This document shows, piece after piece, positions 42,419 to 52,906 of a DNA stretch of 64,000 bases. Where the stretch lies: positions 1 to 64,000 of the forward strand of contig JAUUZQ010000007.1 of NCBI GenBank assembly GCA_030589895.1. The letters are read 5' to 3'. The position numbers and the translations under genes are program-made. The notes beneath the pieces were generated by a model, which searched no databases, was not told where the DNA came from, and saw only the letters and a list, made by a program, of their open reading frames with translations. Position 1 is the first letter of the stretch. Each line of letters starts with the position of its first letter. This DNA is from Bacteroidales bacterium. GTDB taxonomy: Bacteria; Bacteroidota; Bacteroidia; Bacteroidales; GCA-2748055.

Positions 42419-45244
42419 TTACTTTTTGATTATCTTTCCGTAACTGTAATTTCCTTTATTATCCTCTATTTTGTACACATAAACTCCATCCTCAGCACAG
42501 GAGATATCTATAAAATTTACCCCGGATGAAAGATCGGTCCGATAAATAACCTCGCGACCTGACAAATCAGAGATCTTAATGGATCTGATTCCATTCTGGC
42601 CAGTGTCAAATCCGATAGCTCCATTCGTTGGATTAGGAAATACCCTGTATTCATATCTGGCATTCATCTCATTGAAGTGCACAGCAGGGCAATCTGCTTT
42701 TTTTCTAACGTAGAAGATGGAAGAGTTCTCACAACCCTCAGGACTAATATAAGATACTTCATACTTACCAAACATATCCTCCGTAAGGGATTCGGAGATT
42801 TCCACACTCCGTATTGAAGCTGAAAACTCATTCTGTCCTGTCCATGACCATGTCCAAGAATCCTCCACAGGCTCAGCGGTGATTGAAAGTGACGAGCCCG
42901 GACACCCATATACAGCTGACTGAATCTGAGCCTGAGGTACCCCGTCGACAAATGGAAACAGAGCAATTTCGATTGGTTCTGAACCAATTGTCACGTCCGC
43001 CAGATGTTGAGGACAACTTCCATCTGCAAACCTGCTCCAAACATTGTAGCTGCCAGCAGAAAGTCCCACAAAATTATATGACCAGACACCATCGATTGTT
43101 GTTATTTCGTATGATAAACCGCCGTCAATGCTAAATTGAAGAGGGCTAAGAAAGGTATTATCCTCCATAGCAAGTGTAATCACACCATCATCAAATCCGC
43201 AGGTAGCTTTTGTGGTCATAACACTCGCAACCGGCCCAAGATCAAAAATAGTGTATGGCCCCAGATCTGTTGGGAAACTTCCATCTGACCTCCGCAGCCA
43301 AACATTATAAACGCCACTACTTAAGGGCCCTGTTTCCAGTGATACAGAACCAACAGTTGAAGAATAAGGATAAGAGATGCCTCCGTCAATGCTGAATTCC
43401 AATAAAGTTCCTGCATCAACTTCGGGATACTCAAAACTTATTTTACCTTGAGTAGTACCACACTGTGAAGGTATTGCTTCAGCCTTGAAGGCGTCCATTC
43501 CATCTGGTGGAATGTTAAGGGAAGACCGGTTATCTGTAACTCCTTTCAGCACATTTGTCGTTAGACTTGCACAACGAAGGTACCAATCGCTGGGAAGGTC
43601 ATACCCATCTGCATCTAATGTTAACCAATAACCAACTTCAGGAGCCTGTTCCTCGCTCTCCGTCACTTTATACATGGCTGTTGCCTCATCCACTTCATCA
43701 AACATTGCTATATAGACCATTTTTGCATTTGAACTGATCGTACGGTTGGCCTGGGCCCAATAAAAATCACCACCATTCCGCGGAATTTGATTCTTTTGCC
43801 AATCACCCTCCCTCTTCAGATTATACCAAGAGAACCCCGGCCATACAATCGGAAGAAAATCTATATTATTCTGATCACACCAATCCTGTCCAGGAATTAC
43901 ATAATCATTAATAAAATTCTGATTTCCACTTAAATTACTAAACCGGCCTACTGCCCATGGACTAATTACATCAACCTGCTGAAGTTCATCCAGCCATGAA
44001 GCCCTTTGAAAAAAATCATGATTAGTACCAAGCATAATGGTGGCTCTGTATTTTTCCTCAGGACTATCACGAAAAAAATTGATCAGTTCCTGAAGGTCAG
44101 AATCAGGCAAATCCCTAACCGTAAAACCCCAAATAGAGACGAGTGGTTTTCCACGGTGATGTAAATAATTTGGGCTTTCTGTTATTTTCAAATCATCAAC
44201 CAGGTGTTTCCAGTCATTTATCACTTTCCACATTTCACCTGGACCCAGACCCGACAGATCCCACATATTTACAAACGCTCTATCATATTTTTCGCAACCG
44301 GCCATAACATTTGTAGTAACTGTATCCCTGGCGGATTTTAGAGCATCCTCAGCATATATAGAAACTATAAAGCGTTGCAGGAATACACCATCCAGACTGT
44401 AATCACGCAGCCATTTCATATGCCTTATTACTGTTTTTTTAGTGTATGCTGAATATACTTTGGCAACACGACCATCAGCAAATGTAAGTCCAGTTTCAAA
44501 TTTTTCATCTGACTCATATTCCCTCATATCCGGGAACATTTCTACATTAAGTGTGTTTGCATCCTGCATGCTTCCCCAATGATTCCACCTGGCAAATTCA
44601 GATCCATCATCAGGATGAAGGAACCAGCCCTGGTATCCAAACATCACTTTCCCATCAAGAGTTGTGAAGTCCACCTTTGGGATGTCAAGAGGGTCAGTTG
44701 AGGAAACAGGATCCTTAGAAGTGGTAAATCTGAGGAAATCAATCTTGGCTGTAATCTCACCTGAAAGAACCTGGTATATTCTAAAAAATCTTATTGACTT
44801 TAATGATGGAGATCCTATTTTAGCTGCTGCAGATATCTGTAATTCAACAAAGTTCCATCCATTATTTAGGCCCAACCCGGCAAGAGACCAGGAATATTCA
44901 TCTACATCAGGTCCACCAGAAGATGTCAATTCAATCTGTCCACCTCCATTAAACTGACTTATATCAGAAACATATAACCAAAAACAGAACCATCCTGACT
45001 CATCAATTCCGGCATCTGTCTGTGAAAAACTTTTCTTAAACCAATCTGTTCCGCCACCCGTAATGCTCAAGGAGCCCATTCCCTCTTTTTTGTCTCCTGT
45101 ATCTGAAGAAATTGAGTTGGAACTCTGCCACAGATTGGCAATATCACAGCGCTGCAACACAGTCTGAGAATTTAAATTCATCCATACCGAGGATACAGAT
45201 ATTATGGATATAAAGACAAAAAAGAGATAAGTTTTTCTGTTCAT
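42419..45244 (-). CDS. Secreted GH71/99-like endo-mannanase-type enzyme with CBM and T9SS domain
   Basis: 941 residues with signal peptide. A jelly-roll module (about 30-185, KEGMGSLSITGGGTDWFKK, NNGWNFVELQI) is followed by a GH71/99-like TIM barrel (about 195-560: GYQGWFLHPDDGS, DYSLDGVFLQRF, PGFSWYNL), two SprB-like repeat domains (about 590-800, FSIDGGISY and FSIDGGLSY), and a C-terminal T9SS domain (YRVFPNPTNG to YSYGKIIKK). In the barrel, MFDEVDEATA gives E517 and E520, the same Glu-X2-Glu spacing as the GH99 catalytic pair. GH99 enzymes cut inside alpha-mannan or release mannose-containing disaccharides. The gene is divergent from susC. Confidence 0.85.
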   Translation of the reverse strand: MNRKTYLFFVFISIISVSSVWMNLNSQTVLQRCDIANLWQSSNSISSDTGDKKEGMGSLSITGGGTDWFKKSFSQTDAGIDESGWFCFWLYVSDISQFNGGGQIELTSSGGPDVDEYSWSLAGLGLNNGWNFVELQISAAAKIGSPSLKSIRFFRIYQVLSGEITAKIDFLRFTTSKDPVSSTDPLDIPKVDFTTLDGKVMFGYQGWFLHPDDGSEFARWNHWGSMQDANTLNVEMFPDMREYESDEKFETGLTFADGRVAKVYSAYTKKTVIRHMKWLRDYSLDGVFLQRFIVSIYAEDALKSARDTVTTNVMAGCEKYDRAFVNMWDLSGLGPGEMWKVINDWKHLVDDLKITESPNYLHHRGKPLVSIWGFTVRDLPDSDLQELINFFRDSPEEKYRATIMLGTNHDFFQRASWLDELQQVDVISPWAVGRFSNLSGNQNFINDYVIPGQDWCDQNNIDFLPIVWPGFSWYNLKREGDWQKNQIPRNGGDFYWAQANRTISSNAKMVYIAMFDEVDEATAMYKVTESEEQAPEVGYWLTLDADGYDLPSDWYLRCASLTTNVLKGVTDNRSSLNIPPDGMDAFKAEAIPSQCGTTQGKISFEYPEVDAGTLLEFSIDGGISYPYSSTVGSVSLETGPLSSGVYNVWLRRSDGSFPTDLGPYTIFDLGPVASVMTTKATCGFDDGVITLAMEDNTFLSPLQFSIDGGLSYEITTIDGVWSYNFVGLSAGSYNVWSRFADGSCPQHLADVTIGSEPIEIALFPFVDGVPQAQIQSAVYGCPGSSLSITAEPVEDSWTWSWTGQNEFSASIRSVEISESLTEDMFGKYEVSYISPEGCENSSIFYVRKKADCPAVHFNEMNARYEYRVFPNPTNGAIGFDTGQNGIRSIKISDLSGREVIYRTDLSSGVNFIDISCAEDGVYVYKIEDNKGNYSYGKIIKK

Positions 45245-45642
45245 TGTAATGAAATTATTCTATTGCAAAAATAAAAATTCGTTCAAAAAACTGTTTTAAT
45301 TTAATTTCAGACTATTAACAAAGCATTAATTAATATTTAATGCGTCGACAATCAGAAAAAAAACCAATTTATAAAATTGAAAAGTTACGTTATCAAGTCC
45401 GTTTTCTGAAAAGCCGACTCAAAAAATATTATATTTAACCGATTTATTATTGCCTGTCAGCTAGCATGTTAGGGTAATTTTATATAAAAAATTTACAACT
45501 ATTAATCTTCTTAATGTTTTATTAATTCTTTTTTAACCTTGAATCCTATATTTATAACTGTTTTCGTATTATGAATACTCTGAATAAACCATTATAAAAT
45601 ATGCAACCTTGACTGAAAATCTATAACTCAAAAACTAATTCT
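45245..45642. other. Divergent regulatory region between GH71/99-like and susC genes
   Basis: 398 AT-rich nt without a gene. On the minus strand a TATTTTTG box (45266-45273) lies 22 nt before the GH71/99-like ATG. On the plus strand only a near-match (TATATTTA, about 45548) precedes susC. No anti-sigma or sigma factor gene accompanies the locus. I see no clear inverted repeat. Confidence 0.45.
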
Positions 45643-48600
45643 ATGAAAAAAATTATTTTTCTATGCCTGATGATGCTCTTTTCTGCATTGGGTATTCATG
45701 CTCAAACCGTGGATATATCCGGAACGGTTACAGATAAGGATGGGGTCCCGGTTCCTGGTGTTTCAGTTGTTGTTAAAGGAACAATAAATGGAACGATATC
45801 AAATATTGACGGGGAATTTGTTATCTCAACTACAATAAACACTGTTTTGCTTTTTTCATATGTGGGAATGCAAAGCCAGGAAATTGAAATAACAGATCGT
45901 GCTGATCTATCCATTGTATTACTGGAAGACATGGCTCAAATTGGTGAGCTGGTAGTAGTTGGATACGGCACAATGAAAAAAGAGAGTTTAACAGCAGCGA
46001 TCAGTAACATCAAGTCTGAAGACATTTTAACAACTACCCATAGTAGTTTGGCTCAGGCTCTACAGGGAAAAGTACCCGGTTTACAAATTCGACAGAACAC
46101 AGGTGAACCTGGAAGTTTTGATACAAGGATCAATATCAGAGGATTTGGAACTCCTCTATTTATAATTGACGGCGTAGCTCGTGAAGGAGGCAGTGAATTT
46201 CAACGTATAAATCCTGAAGATATTGAAAGCATCTCTGTCTTAAAGGATGCTGCAGCAGCAATCTATGGATTACGAGCTGCTAATGGAGTTATTATTGTAA
46301 CCACAAAAAAGGGTGCAAAAGGAAAAACCAAGTTCAAATACAATTCTGTAGCTGGTTTTCAGAAGCCCACCAACGTTCCCGAGATGGCTTCAGCTATCCA
46401 GTATGTAGAAATGGTAAACAATGCAAGATTTAATGCCGGCAAAAACCCTCAATATTCAGATGAGGAAGTCGAGAATTACAGGATCGGTGCACCAGGCTAC
46501 GAGGGTACCGATTGGTATGATGCAACTTTCAACGATCGTGCCTATCAACAACAACACAATTTTTCTGCTACAGGAGGGAGTGATAAAATCAGTTATTATG
46601 CCAGTTTCGGATATGTAGAAGATGGTGGTTTACTAAAAAGTAATGATCTGGGATATGACAAATACACATTCAGAACTAATCTTACAGCACAGTTAACCAA
46701 TAATTTGAAAGCAGATATCCAATTGGCTGGAAGATCTGACAAAAGGTATGAACCCGGCGCTAACTTCTTTAATATATTCAAAGCAACGCGAATTGCAGAT
46801 CCAACAGCAACACCTTTTGCCAATAATAATTCTGACTACTACTCATTCGTTTTTCCATCTGATCTCAATCCTCTGGCAATGTCAGAAAGGGATGTAAGTG
46901 GATATAACGAACGTGTCAACAGAAATTTCCAATCATCCATTACATTGACATATGAAGTGCCATTTGTTGAGGGTTTATCAATAAAAGGGTTGTACTCATA
47001 CGATAATAATAGCTATTTGGCTAAATCGCTTACAAAAAGTTATAAGTTATACACTTATGATGAAGCAAGCGATCAGTATAATGGAGTGGATCAGTTCTCT
47101 CCTACCAGGATCAGTAATACGTTTAATGATTTCAGTCAACTGAACTTTCAAACTCAAATCTTTTATAAGCGAAATTTTAAAGAGACACATGATGTTAGTG
47201 GTATGTTGGTGTATGAGCAGAATGAGACCGATCTGAGATCAGCCTGGCTACAACGGGAATATGATTTTTATACTAATGATCAGATCAATCAGGCAAGCCT
47301 GAATGAACAAAAAACAGCAGGTTACGAAACCGAAACAGGGAGCCGCTCTCTCATTGGTCGTTTCAATTACGGCTACAAAGGGAAATATTTATTGGAATAT
47401 GCATTCCGGTATGATGGTTCATACCGCTACCATCCGGATAATCAATGGGGATTCTTCCCGGTAATAACTGCTGGGTGGAGAGTATCAGAGGAATCATTTT
47501 TCCAGGATGCGATACCCATTATCTCAAACCTAAAAATAAGAGCTTCCTATGGTATTGTTGGAGAGGATGCAGGAGCACCATTTCAATATGTTGAAGGGTT
47601 TACTACTACAGGCGGCGGTGGCTATGAATTCGAAAATGATATTTATCAAACAGGGGCATCTGCTCCTTCAATTGTAAATAGAGATTTAACATGGTTTACA
47701 TCAAGGATTACGAATATCGGTCTTGATGTAGGATTATGGAAGAACTCTCTTTCCTTTGAGTTTGATGCATATCAAAGGTATAGAACAGGTCTGCTCACCA
47801 GGCGAAATGTTTCATTACCCAATACCTTCGGAGGTACACTTCCTGAAGAGAACCTGAATAGTGACATGGTAAGGGGTATTGAATTTGCTATGGGATTAAG
47901 AAAAAATATTGGCGAATTCTATTATGAAGTTCGCGGTAACTTCAACCTGTTTAGAACGATGAATAAATATGTCGAGAGAGGTGATTTTACAAATAGTTAT
48001 GACGAATGGAGAAATGGAAAAGCAGAAAGGTATAATGACGTCAATTGGGGTTATGTAATTGAAGGACAATTCGCAGATGCAGATGCTGTTATTTATGCAC
48101 CTATTCAAGGTGGTACCAATGGGAATACCAAAGAATTGCCCGGTGATTTCCAGTACAAGGATATGAATGGAGACGGAGTTATAAACGGTGGTGATGTAGT
48201 TCCTCTTTTCTTCAATAGCACTCCAAAACAATATTATGGAATGACTTTGGCATGTTCATGGAAAGGATTTGATCTGAATGCCCTGTTACAGGGCTCTGGA
48301 AAATATACTGTCCGATTCAGAGAAGTTTACGCTGAGATGTTTGCCTTCAGGGGAAATACTCCAGCCTACTTTTACGATGCCTATACCCAGGATGAAAATG
48401 GGGTCTGGACAGAAGGCGAATGGCCTGCGCAACGTTACAACACTGACGTGGGAATGTTATATGCAGAAAGTGAAGTGTGGAGAAAAGATGCCTCATACCT
48501 GAGATTAAAAAGTGTTGATATTGGATACACTATCAAAAATAAAAAATGGATAAATAAGATTGGAATTGAAAATATGAGACTCTACTGTAATGGTCACAAT

Positions 48601-48726
48601 CTGTTCACTTTTACAGATGATTTTGTAAAGCCTTTCGATCCGGAAAAAATTGAAGGAGCATACAGTGCAGGACTTACTTATCCTCTTGCCAAAAGCTATA
48701 ACGTGGGAATAAATATTACATTCTAA
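45643..48726 (+). CDS. SusC-type TonB-dependent outer-membrane glycan transporter
   Basis: 1027 residues with signal peptide ending at GIHAQ. A carboxypeptidase-like regulatory domain (about 22-110, ISGTVTDKDGVPVPGVSVVVKGT) precedes the plug (about 115-225: LAQALQGKVPGLQIRQNTG, INIRGFGTPLFIIDGV, ISVLKDAAAAIYGLRAANGV) and a 22-strand beta-barrel ending in the aromatic AKSYNVGINITF. There is no N-terminal STN domain, so it is not a sigma/anti-sigma coupled transporter. It imports oligosaccharides delivered by the SusD lipoprotein encoded 13 nt downstream. The substrate is inferred from the GH71/99-like neighbours. Confidence 0.95.
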   Translation: MKKIIFLCLMMLFSALGIHAQTVDISGTVTDKDGVPVPGVSVVVKGTINGTISNIDGEFVISTTINTVLLFSYVGMQSQEIEITDRADLSIVLLEDMAQIGELVVVGYGTMKKESLTAAISNIKSEDILTTTHSSLAQALQGKVPGLQIRQNTGEPGSFDTRINIRGFGTPLFIIDGVAREGGSEFQRINPEDIESISVLKDAAAAIYGLRAANGVIIVTTKKGAKGKTKFKYNSVAGFQKPTNVPEMASAIQYVEMVNNARFNAGKNPQYSDEEVENYRIGAPGYEGTDWYDATFNDRAYQQQHNFSATGGSDKISYYASFGYVEDGGLLKSNDLGYDKYTFRTNLTAQLTNNLKADIQLAGRSDKRYEPGANFFNIFKATRIADPTATPFANNNSDYYSFVFPSDLNPLAMSERDVSGYNERVNRNFQSSITLTYEVPFVEGLSIKGLYSYDNNSYLAKSLTKSYKLYTYDEASDQYNGVDQFSPTRISNTFNDFSQLNFQTQIFYKRNFKETHDVSGMLVYEQNETDLRSAWLQREYDFYTNDQINQASLNEQKTAGYETETGSRSLIGRFNYGYKGKYLLEYAFRYDGSYRYHPDNQWGFFPVITAGWRVSEESFFQDAIPIISNLKIRASYGIVGEDAGAPFQYVEGFTTTGGGGYEFENDIYQTGASAPSIVNRDLTWFTSRITNIGLDVGLWKNSLSFEFDAYQRYRTGLLTRRNVSLPNTFGGTLPEENLNSDMVRGIEFAMGLRKNIGEFYYEVRGNFNLFRTMNKYVERGDFTNSYDEWRNGKAERYNDVNWGYVIEGQFADADAVIYAPIQGGTNGNTKELPGDFQYKDMNGDGVINGGDVVPLFFNSTPKQYYGMTLACSWKGFDLNALLQGSGKYTVRFREVYAEMFAFRGNTPAYFYDAYTQDENGVWTEGEWPAQRYNTDVGMLYAESEVWRKDASYLRLKSVDIGYTIKNKKWINKIGIENMRLYCNGHNLFTFTDDFVKPFDPEKIEGAYSAGLTYPLAKSYNVGINITF

Positions 48727-48739
48727 AATACAATATGCA

Positions 48740-50671
48740 ATGAAGGTTTATAAATATATATTTACAGCTGTTCTGGTACTCTTCATGATGGGATGCGAAG
48801 ATGTACTGGATTTACATCCAACCAATAAACTCTCCGGAGAAGAGTTATTTTCGGATCCAGGAGGAGTACGGCTATACATGGCCAACCTCTATTATCAATT
48901 ACCAGTGGAAGATTTTACATATTTTCCAAGAGTTACCCAACACCATGGCGGTGCTGACTATATATTCAACTATAGTGCAAGTGGCCCAAATAACGGTGGA
49001 TTTGCCCAGGTAATGCATACAGATGATGCAATCCATAGTGAGTTCAATGAACGTACCTCCAGAGATGATTATAACCATTGGTGGACCCAGGGATATAAAC
49101 TGATTCGTGACGTAAACACTTTAATTGGAGTAATTTCCGATTTAGATATTCTTGAACCGGACCGTAAACTCCTGGTCGGAGAGACTGCCTTCATCAGGGC
49201 TTACGCCTATTTCGCATTAGCAAAACGTTATGGCGGTGTACCTTTGATAATGGAAGCTCAGGAATATACAAATGATATTGAGAGCCTTAAAGTTCCACGT
49301 AGCACTGAAGAGGATACATGGAATTTTGTTTTGGCAGAGTGTGATACAGCAATTGCAAACCTTGCGGAAGGTTCGGGAAGTGAGCGAAGAGCTACAAAAT
49401 GGGCTGCATACGCTCTTAAATCAAGGGCTGCCCTCCATGCTGCCTCTCTTGCTAAATACTGGGACAGATCACCAATGTCAGGCACAGCTGTTAACAATAA
49501 ACTGGTTGGATTGGATCCATCTTTAGCCAATGGCTATTATGAAGCCTGCATAAAGGCCTCTGCAGCAATAATGAATTCAAGTACATTTGGTTTGTATATG
49601 CCAAATCCATCAACTCCTGAAGAGGCTGCTGAAAATTATCGCATTCTTTTTGAAGATCCAAACCTGGCAACCGAAGAGGCAATATTTATTAAAGGATATG
49701 CGGTTACAGGAGATGATCGTACTGCCAATAACTATGAAATATGGTTCAATCCGAATCAGCTATCAAATGGCTGGCCACATCCGGGCAGAATGAATCCTAC
49801 CCTGGAGCTTGCAGATCTATACGAAGATTACAATAGTCCCGGAGATACCTCTCTCTTAAAAACTGTAGTAGATGGTAATGAAAATTACGAAGGGTATGAT
49901 CCTGCTCAAACTTATATCCATTATGATTCACCCAACGGCATCTATGAAAATAAGGATGCACGCCTTTGGGGAACAGCAATTTTGCCTGGCACAATGTGGA
50001 AAAACAATGAAATTGTTATTCAGGCAGGATATATTGAGCCCAATGGAACAGCAACTCTGTTAACCAAAACCAAGATCACTGTAAATGACTCAACCTATCA
50101 TACGTATGGGGCACCTGATGCTTCAGGATATTCAGGATTTGACGTAGCAGGAGGTAACCATACACGTACAGGACTCTCATTCAAGAAGTTTCTGAATGAA
50201 GCAGTAGATGTCAATCCTGCCTGGAATATGGGGACGATCGATTTTATGGATTTTCGTTATGCTGAGATATTATTGAACTATGCTGAAGCTGTTGTGGAAA
50301 GTGATTATTCTGCAGACAATGCACCGGAAATAGCTAAGAATGCAATAAACAATATTCGCAAAAGAGCCGCACATACCACTGAAGTTGAATTAACTTTAGG
50401 CAATGTATTGCGCGAACGAAGAGTTGAGTTGTGTTTTGAGAATAAAAGATTTTGGGATCTCATAAGAAGAAGAGAATTCCACTCTGAATTCAATAGCCGT
50501 GAAAGGCATGCGCTGTTACCTGTTCTCGACTTAAGAGAAGATCCACCTACATACATTTTTGTTAGAGATGCAGTTGCAGGACCATCTCCGGAAACATGGG
50601 AACCAAAACATTACTACAGATATATTGTAGGTACTGGTTCAAACGGACTTATTAATAATCCGATGTATTAA
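48740..50671 (+). CDS. SusD/RagB-type glycan-binding surface lipoprotein
   Basis: 643 residues with lipobox LFMMGCEDVLDLHPTN (Cys at 19). The SusD N-terminal helices (EELFSDPGGVRLYMANLYYQL, VGETAFIRAYAYFALAKRYGGVP) and the C-terminal block MDFRYAEILLNYAEAV, then NNIRKRA and RERRVELCFENKRFWDLIRRREF are typical. It forms the lid over the SusC barrel and binds the incoming glycan. It is cotranscribed with susC (13-nt gap) and followed 17 nt later by the DUF3823 gene. Confidence 0.94.
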   Translation: MKVYKYIFTAVLVLFMMGCEDVLDLHPTNKLSGEELFSDPGGVRLYMANLYYQLPVEDFTYFPRVTQHHGGADYIFNYSASGPNNGGFAQVMHTDDAIHSEFNERTSRDDYNHWWTQGYKLIRDVNTLIGVISDLDILEPDRKLLVGETAFIRAYAYFALAKRYGGVPLIMEAQEYTNDIESLKVPRSTEEDTWNFVLAECDTAIANLAEGSGSERRATKWAAYALKSRAALHAASLAKYWDRSPMSGTAVNNKLVGLDPSLANGYYEACIKASAAIMNSSTFGLYMPNPSTPEEAAENYRILFEDPNLATEEAIFIKGYAVTGDDRTANNYEIWFNPNQLSNGWPHPGRMNPTLELADLYEDYNSPGDTSLLKTVVDGNENYEGYDPAQTYIHYDSPNGIYENKDARLWGTAILPGTMWKNNEIVIQAGYIEPNGTATLLTKTKITVNDSTYHTYGAPDASGYSGFDVAGGNHTRTGLSFKKFLNEAVDVNPAWNMGTIDFMDFRYAEILLNYAEAVVESDYSADNAPEIAKNAINNIRKRAAHTTEVELTLGNVLRERRVELCFENKRFWDLIRRREFHSEFNSRERHALLPVLDLREDPPTYIFVRDAVAGPSPETWEPKHYYRYIVGTGSNGLINNPMY

Positions 50672-50688
50672 TCTTTAAAAGAAACGAA

Positions 50689-51381
50689 ATGAAAAATATA
50701 CAAGTATTTATATTCTTATTAGGAGGAGTCCTCTTTTTTAACTCCTGCGAGTTGGATAATTATGAGGCCCCAGATGCTTCACTATCAGGTTCTTTTATTG
50801 ATATAGTAACAGGTGATCTTGTAGAGTCTGACATAATAATGGGAACAGAGATTGAACTTATTGAGCATGGTTATGAAAATCCCTCAGCCATCAGATTGAT
50901 CGTTAAGGTAGATGGGACCTACATGCGTGATATGCTATTCGAGAACAGCTATTCAATACCTCCGATCATGAGAGGGAACTTTCTTCCTCAGGTCGATACA
51001 CAAATCGTCGAAATAAGTGGTGAAACCATTCTGGATTTTGAAGTTCTGCCCTACATCAGAGTTAAAGATGTTGCTATTACGGACAGTGCGATGTTTGTTA
51101 CAGCTAAGTTCAAGCTGGAACAAACAGTAGGCAATAATATAAGTAAAATTGGATTATTTGCTCATCTTGAACCATCTGTTGGAGAACCAATGAGAATGGA
51201 TGAGGAGTTTGAGACCTTGGATCGTGCGGTAGACCCCACTGAAGAATTTACACTTGTGCTTGATCTTAGCAAATCCAGGGATTTTGATTCAGCCCAATCC
51301 TATTTCTTTAGAGTAGGTGCACTTATAGATGCACCTGAAGCAAAATATAACTATGCTCCGGCTATCAGACTGGAACTTTAG
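50689..51381 (+). CDS. DUF3823 surface lipoprotein of the SusCD operon
   Basis: 230 residues with lipobox FFNSCELDNYEAPDA (Cys at 20). The following SLSGSFIDIVTGDLVESDI and IELIEHGYENPSAIRL match DUF3823, a two-domain beta-sandwich family encoded right after SusD in many Bacteroidota loci. It is probably a glycan-binding accessory protein like SusE/SusF; no enzyme motif is seen. The gaps are 17 nt to susD and 83 nt to the GH71/99-like gene, so all four genes are likely one operon. Confidence 0.82.
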   Translation: MKNIQVFIFLLGGVLFFNSCELDNYEAPDASLSGSFIDIVTGDLVESDIIMGTEIELIEHGYENPSAIRLIVKVDGTYMRDMLFENSYSIPPIMRGNFLPQVDTQIVEISGETILDFEVLPYIRVKDVAITDSAMFVTAKFKLEQTVGNNISKIGLFAHLEPSVGEPMRMDEEFETLDRAVDPTEEFTLVLDLSKSRDFDSAQSYFFRVGALIDAPEAKYNYAPAIRLEL

Positions 51382-51464
51382 TTATTTAGTTACTTTGCAA
51401 GCTATTGAGTATTCATTTTGTATATTCAATAGGGTTAATTCTTCCTATTTTTAAATACAATCAT

Positions 51465-52796
51465 ATGATTAAGAAAATATTTTACTCGCTGATTTTTGGA
51501 CTGATCTTAGTTAGTCCTTTAATGATCAGCTGCGAAGAGGTGGATCCGGATCCGGATATCATACCGACTGACACAACTGACAACCCATCCGGAAAAATAT
51601 ATGATGAAACCGGGTGTCTATATACAAGCTACGAAGGACTTTTAATGGCAGGCTATCAAGGATGGTTCACTGCAGATGGAGATGGTGCAGAGAGAGGCTG
51701 GCATCATTACGAGTTAAATGGCAGGTTTGAACCAGGAATATCCTCTATCGACTTTTGGCCCGATGTGAGCGAGTATCCTGTTACGCATGAAACAGCTTTT
51801 AGTTATGAAAATGGAGCGAAGGCATTTGTCTATAGTCCCTATGATTATGAATCTGTGGATCTTCATTTTAAGTGGATGAAAGAGTATGGGATCGATGGCG
51901 TATTCATGCAAAGGTTTGTAGTTGAAATAAAAAGTGCAAAGGGAAAAGGACATTTTAACAAGGTATTGGAAAATGCGCTTATTGCAGCAAAAAAGTATGA
52001 TAGAGCAATATGTGTAATGTACGATTTAAGCGGATGCTCATCAGCAGATATGGATGTGTTGGAAAATGACTGGCAGGAATTGCAGGAATTATTTGATCTG
52101 TTTAACAATACCACCCATCCTACTTACCTGAGACATAACGAAAAACCACTGCTTTCCATTTGGGGGGTTGGTTTCAATGACGGAAGAAACTATGACATAG
52201 CTGATGTCCAGTATCTGGTGACAAATCTTCAGGAGGACACAAATCCCGTATCTATCATGCTGGGAGTGCCATATTATTGGCGTGAGCTAAAAAACGATAC
52301 TGAGGACTCTCCATTGTTGCATCCCCTAATTCAGGATGCAGATATAATCTTACCATGGGCTGTTGGAAGGTATAATAATGATTCGTACAATATCGCTACA
52401 TCTATGATCGTAAATGACATCGCCAAGTGCAAAACCTACGGCACAGATTATGTCCCATTGGTATTTCCGGGCTTTAGCTGGGGAAATCTCCAGCAAGACG
52501 TCACCAAGTATAATCAAATTCCGCGAAATGAAGGAGGCTTTCTCTGGAAACAGATAGCGACTGCAAAACTTGCAGGAGCAAAGATGCTTTATGTAGCAAT
52601 GTTTGATGAAGTTGATGAAGGAACGGCAATATTTAAATGTCAGAAAGAAAATGATGTGCCATTAAATGGAGGGGGTAAATTTGTTGGAATTGAAAGCAAC
52701 CTGGATAATGATTATTACTTATGGTTAACCGGACAGGGAGCAAATTGGTTCCATGGAGATGCAGGGTATGGGCCTGTTAAGCCAACCCGACAATAA
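51465..52796 (+). CDS. GH71/99-like glycoside hydrolase lipoprotein
   Basis: 443 residues from ATG 51465 (MIKKIFYSLIFGLILVSPLM then ISCEEVD, lipobox Cys at 23); the open frame begins further upstream at a TTG, but only this start gives the signal peptide. The catalytic barrel carries MAGYQGWFTADGDG, EYGIDGVFMQRFVVEI, IWGVGFND, VFPGFSWGNL and QIPRNEGGFLW. E382 and E385 in MFDEVDEGTA have the Glu-X2-Glu spacing of the GH99 catalytic pair. It is expected to be an endo-acting alpha-mannanase-type enzyme at the cell surface that feeds the SusCD transporter. It is the last gene of the operon, with a terminator 62 nt later. Confidence 0.88.
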   Translation: MIKKIFYSLIFGLILVSPLMISCEEVDPDPDIIPTDTTDNPSGKIYDETGCLYTSYEGLLMAGYQGWFTADGDGAERGWHHYELNGRFEPGISSIDFWPDVSEYPVTHETAFSYENGAKAFVYSPYDYESVDLHFKWMKEYGIDGVFMQRFVVEIKSAKGKGHFNKVLENALIAAKKYDRAICVMYDLSGCSSADMDVLENDWQELQELFDLFNNTTHPTYLRHNEKPLLSIWGVGFNDGRNYDIADVQYLVTNLQEDTNPVSIMLGVPYYWRELKNDTEDSPLLHPLIQDADIILPWAVGRYNNDSYNIATSMIVNDIAKCKTYGTDYVPLVFPGFSWGNLQQDVTKYNQIPRNEGGFLWKQIATAKLAGAKMLYVAMFDEVDEGTAIFKCQKENDVPLNGGGKFVGIESNLDNDYYLWLTGQGANWFHGDAGYGPVKPTRQ

Positions 52797-52858
52797 TTAA
52801 TCCAGACTGGGGAAATAAATAATATTCAGTTAATACTGAAATTAGTCAACATAAAAAG

Positions 52859-52886
52859 AGGCTGTCTCAAAAGATCAAGACAGCCT
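52859..52886. terminator. Bidirectional rho-independent terminator
   Basis: 9-bp stem AGGCTGTCT/AGACAGCCT with a 10-nt loop, flanked by A and T runs on both sides. It sits between the convergent GH71/99-like (plus) and GDPD (minus) genes and can serve both. Confidence 0.85.
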
Positions 52887-52906
52887 TTTTCTATTAACTT
52901 CCCTCT

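Noticed and set aside
40032-52796. Whole glycan locus considered as a recent mobile island.
   Set aside because: No integrase, transposase, tRNA or direct-repeat boundary was seen, and base composition does not change obviously by eye.
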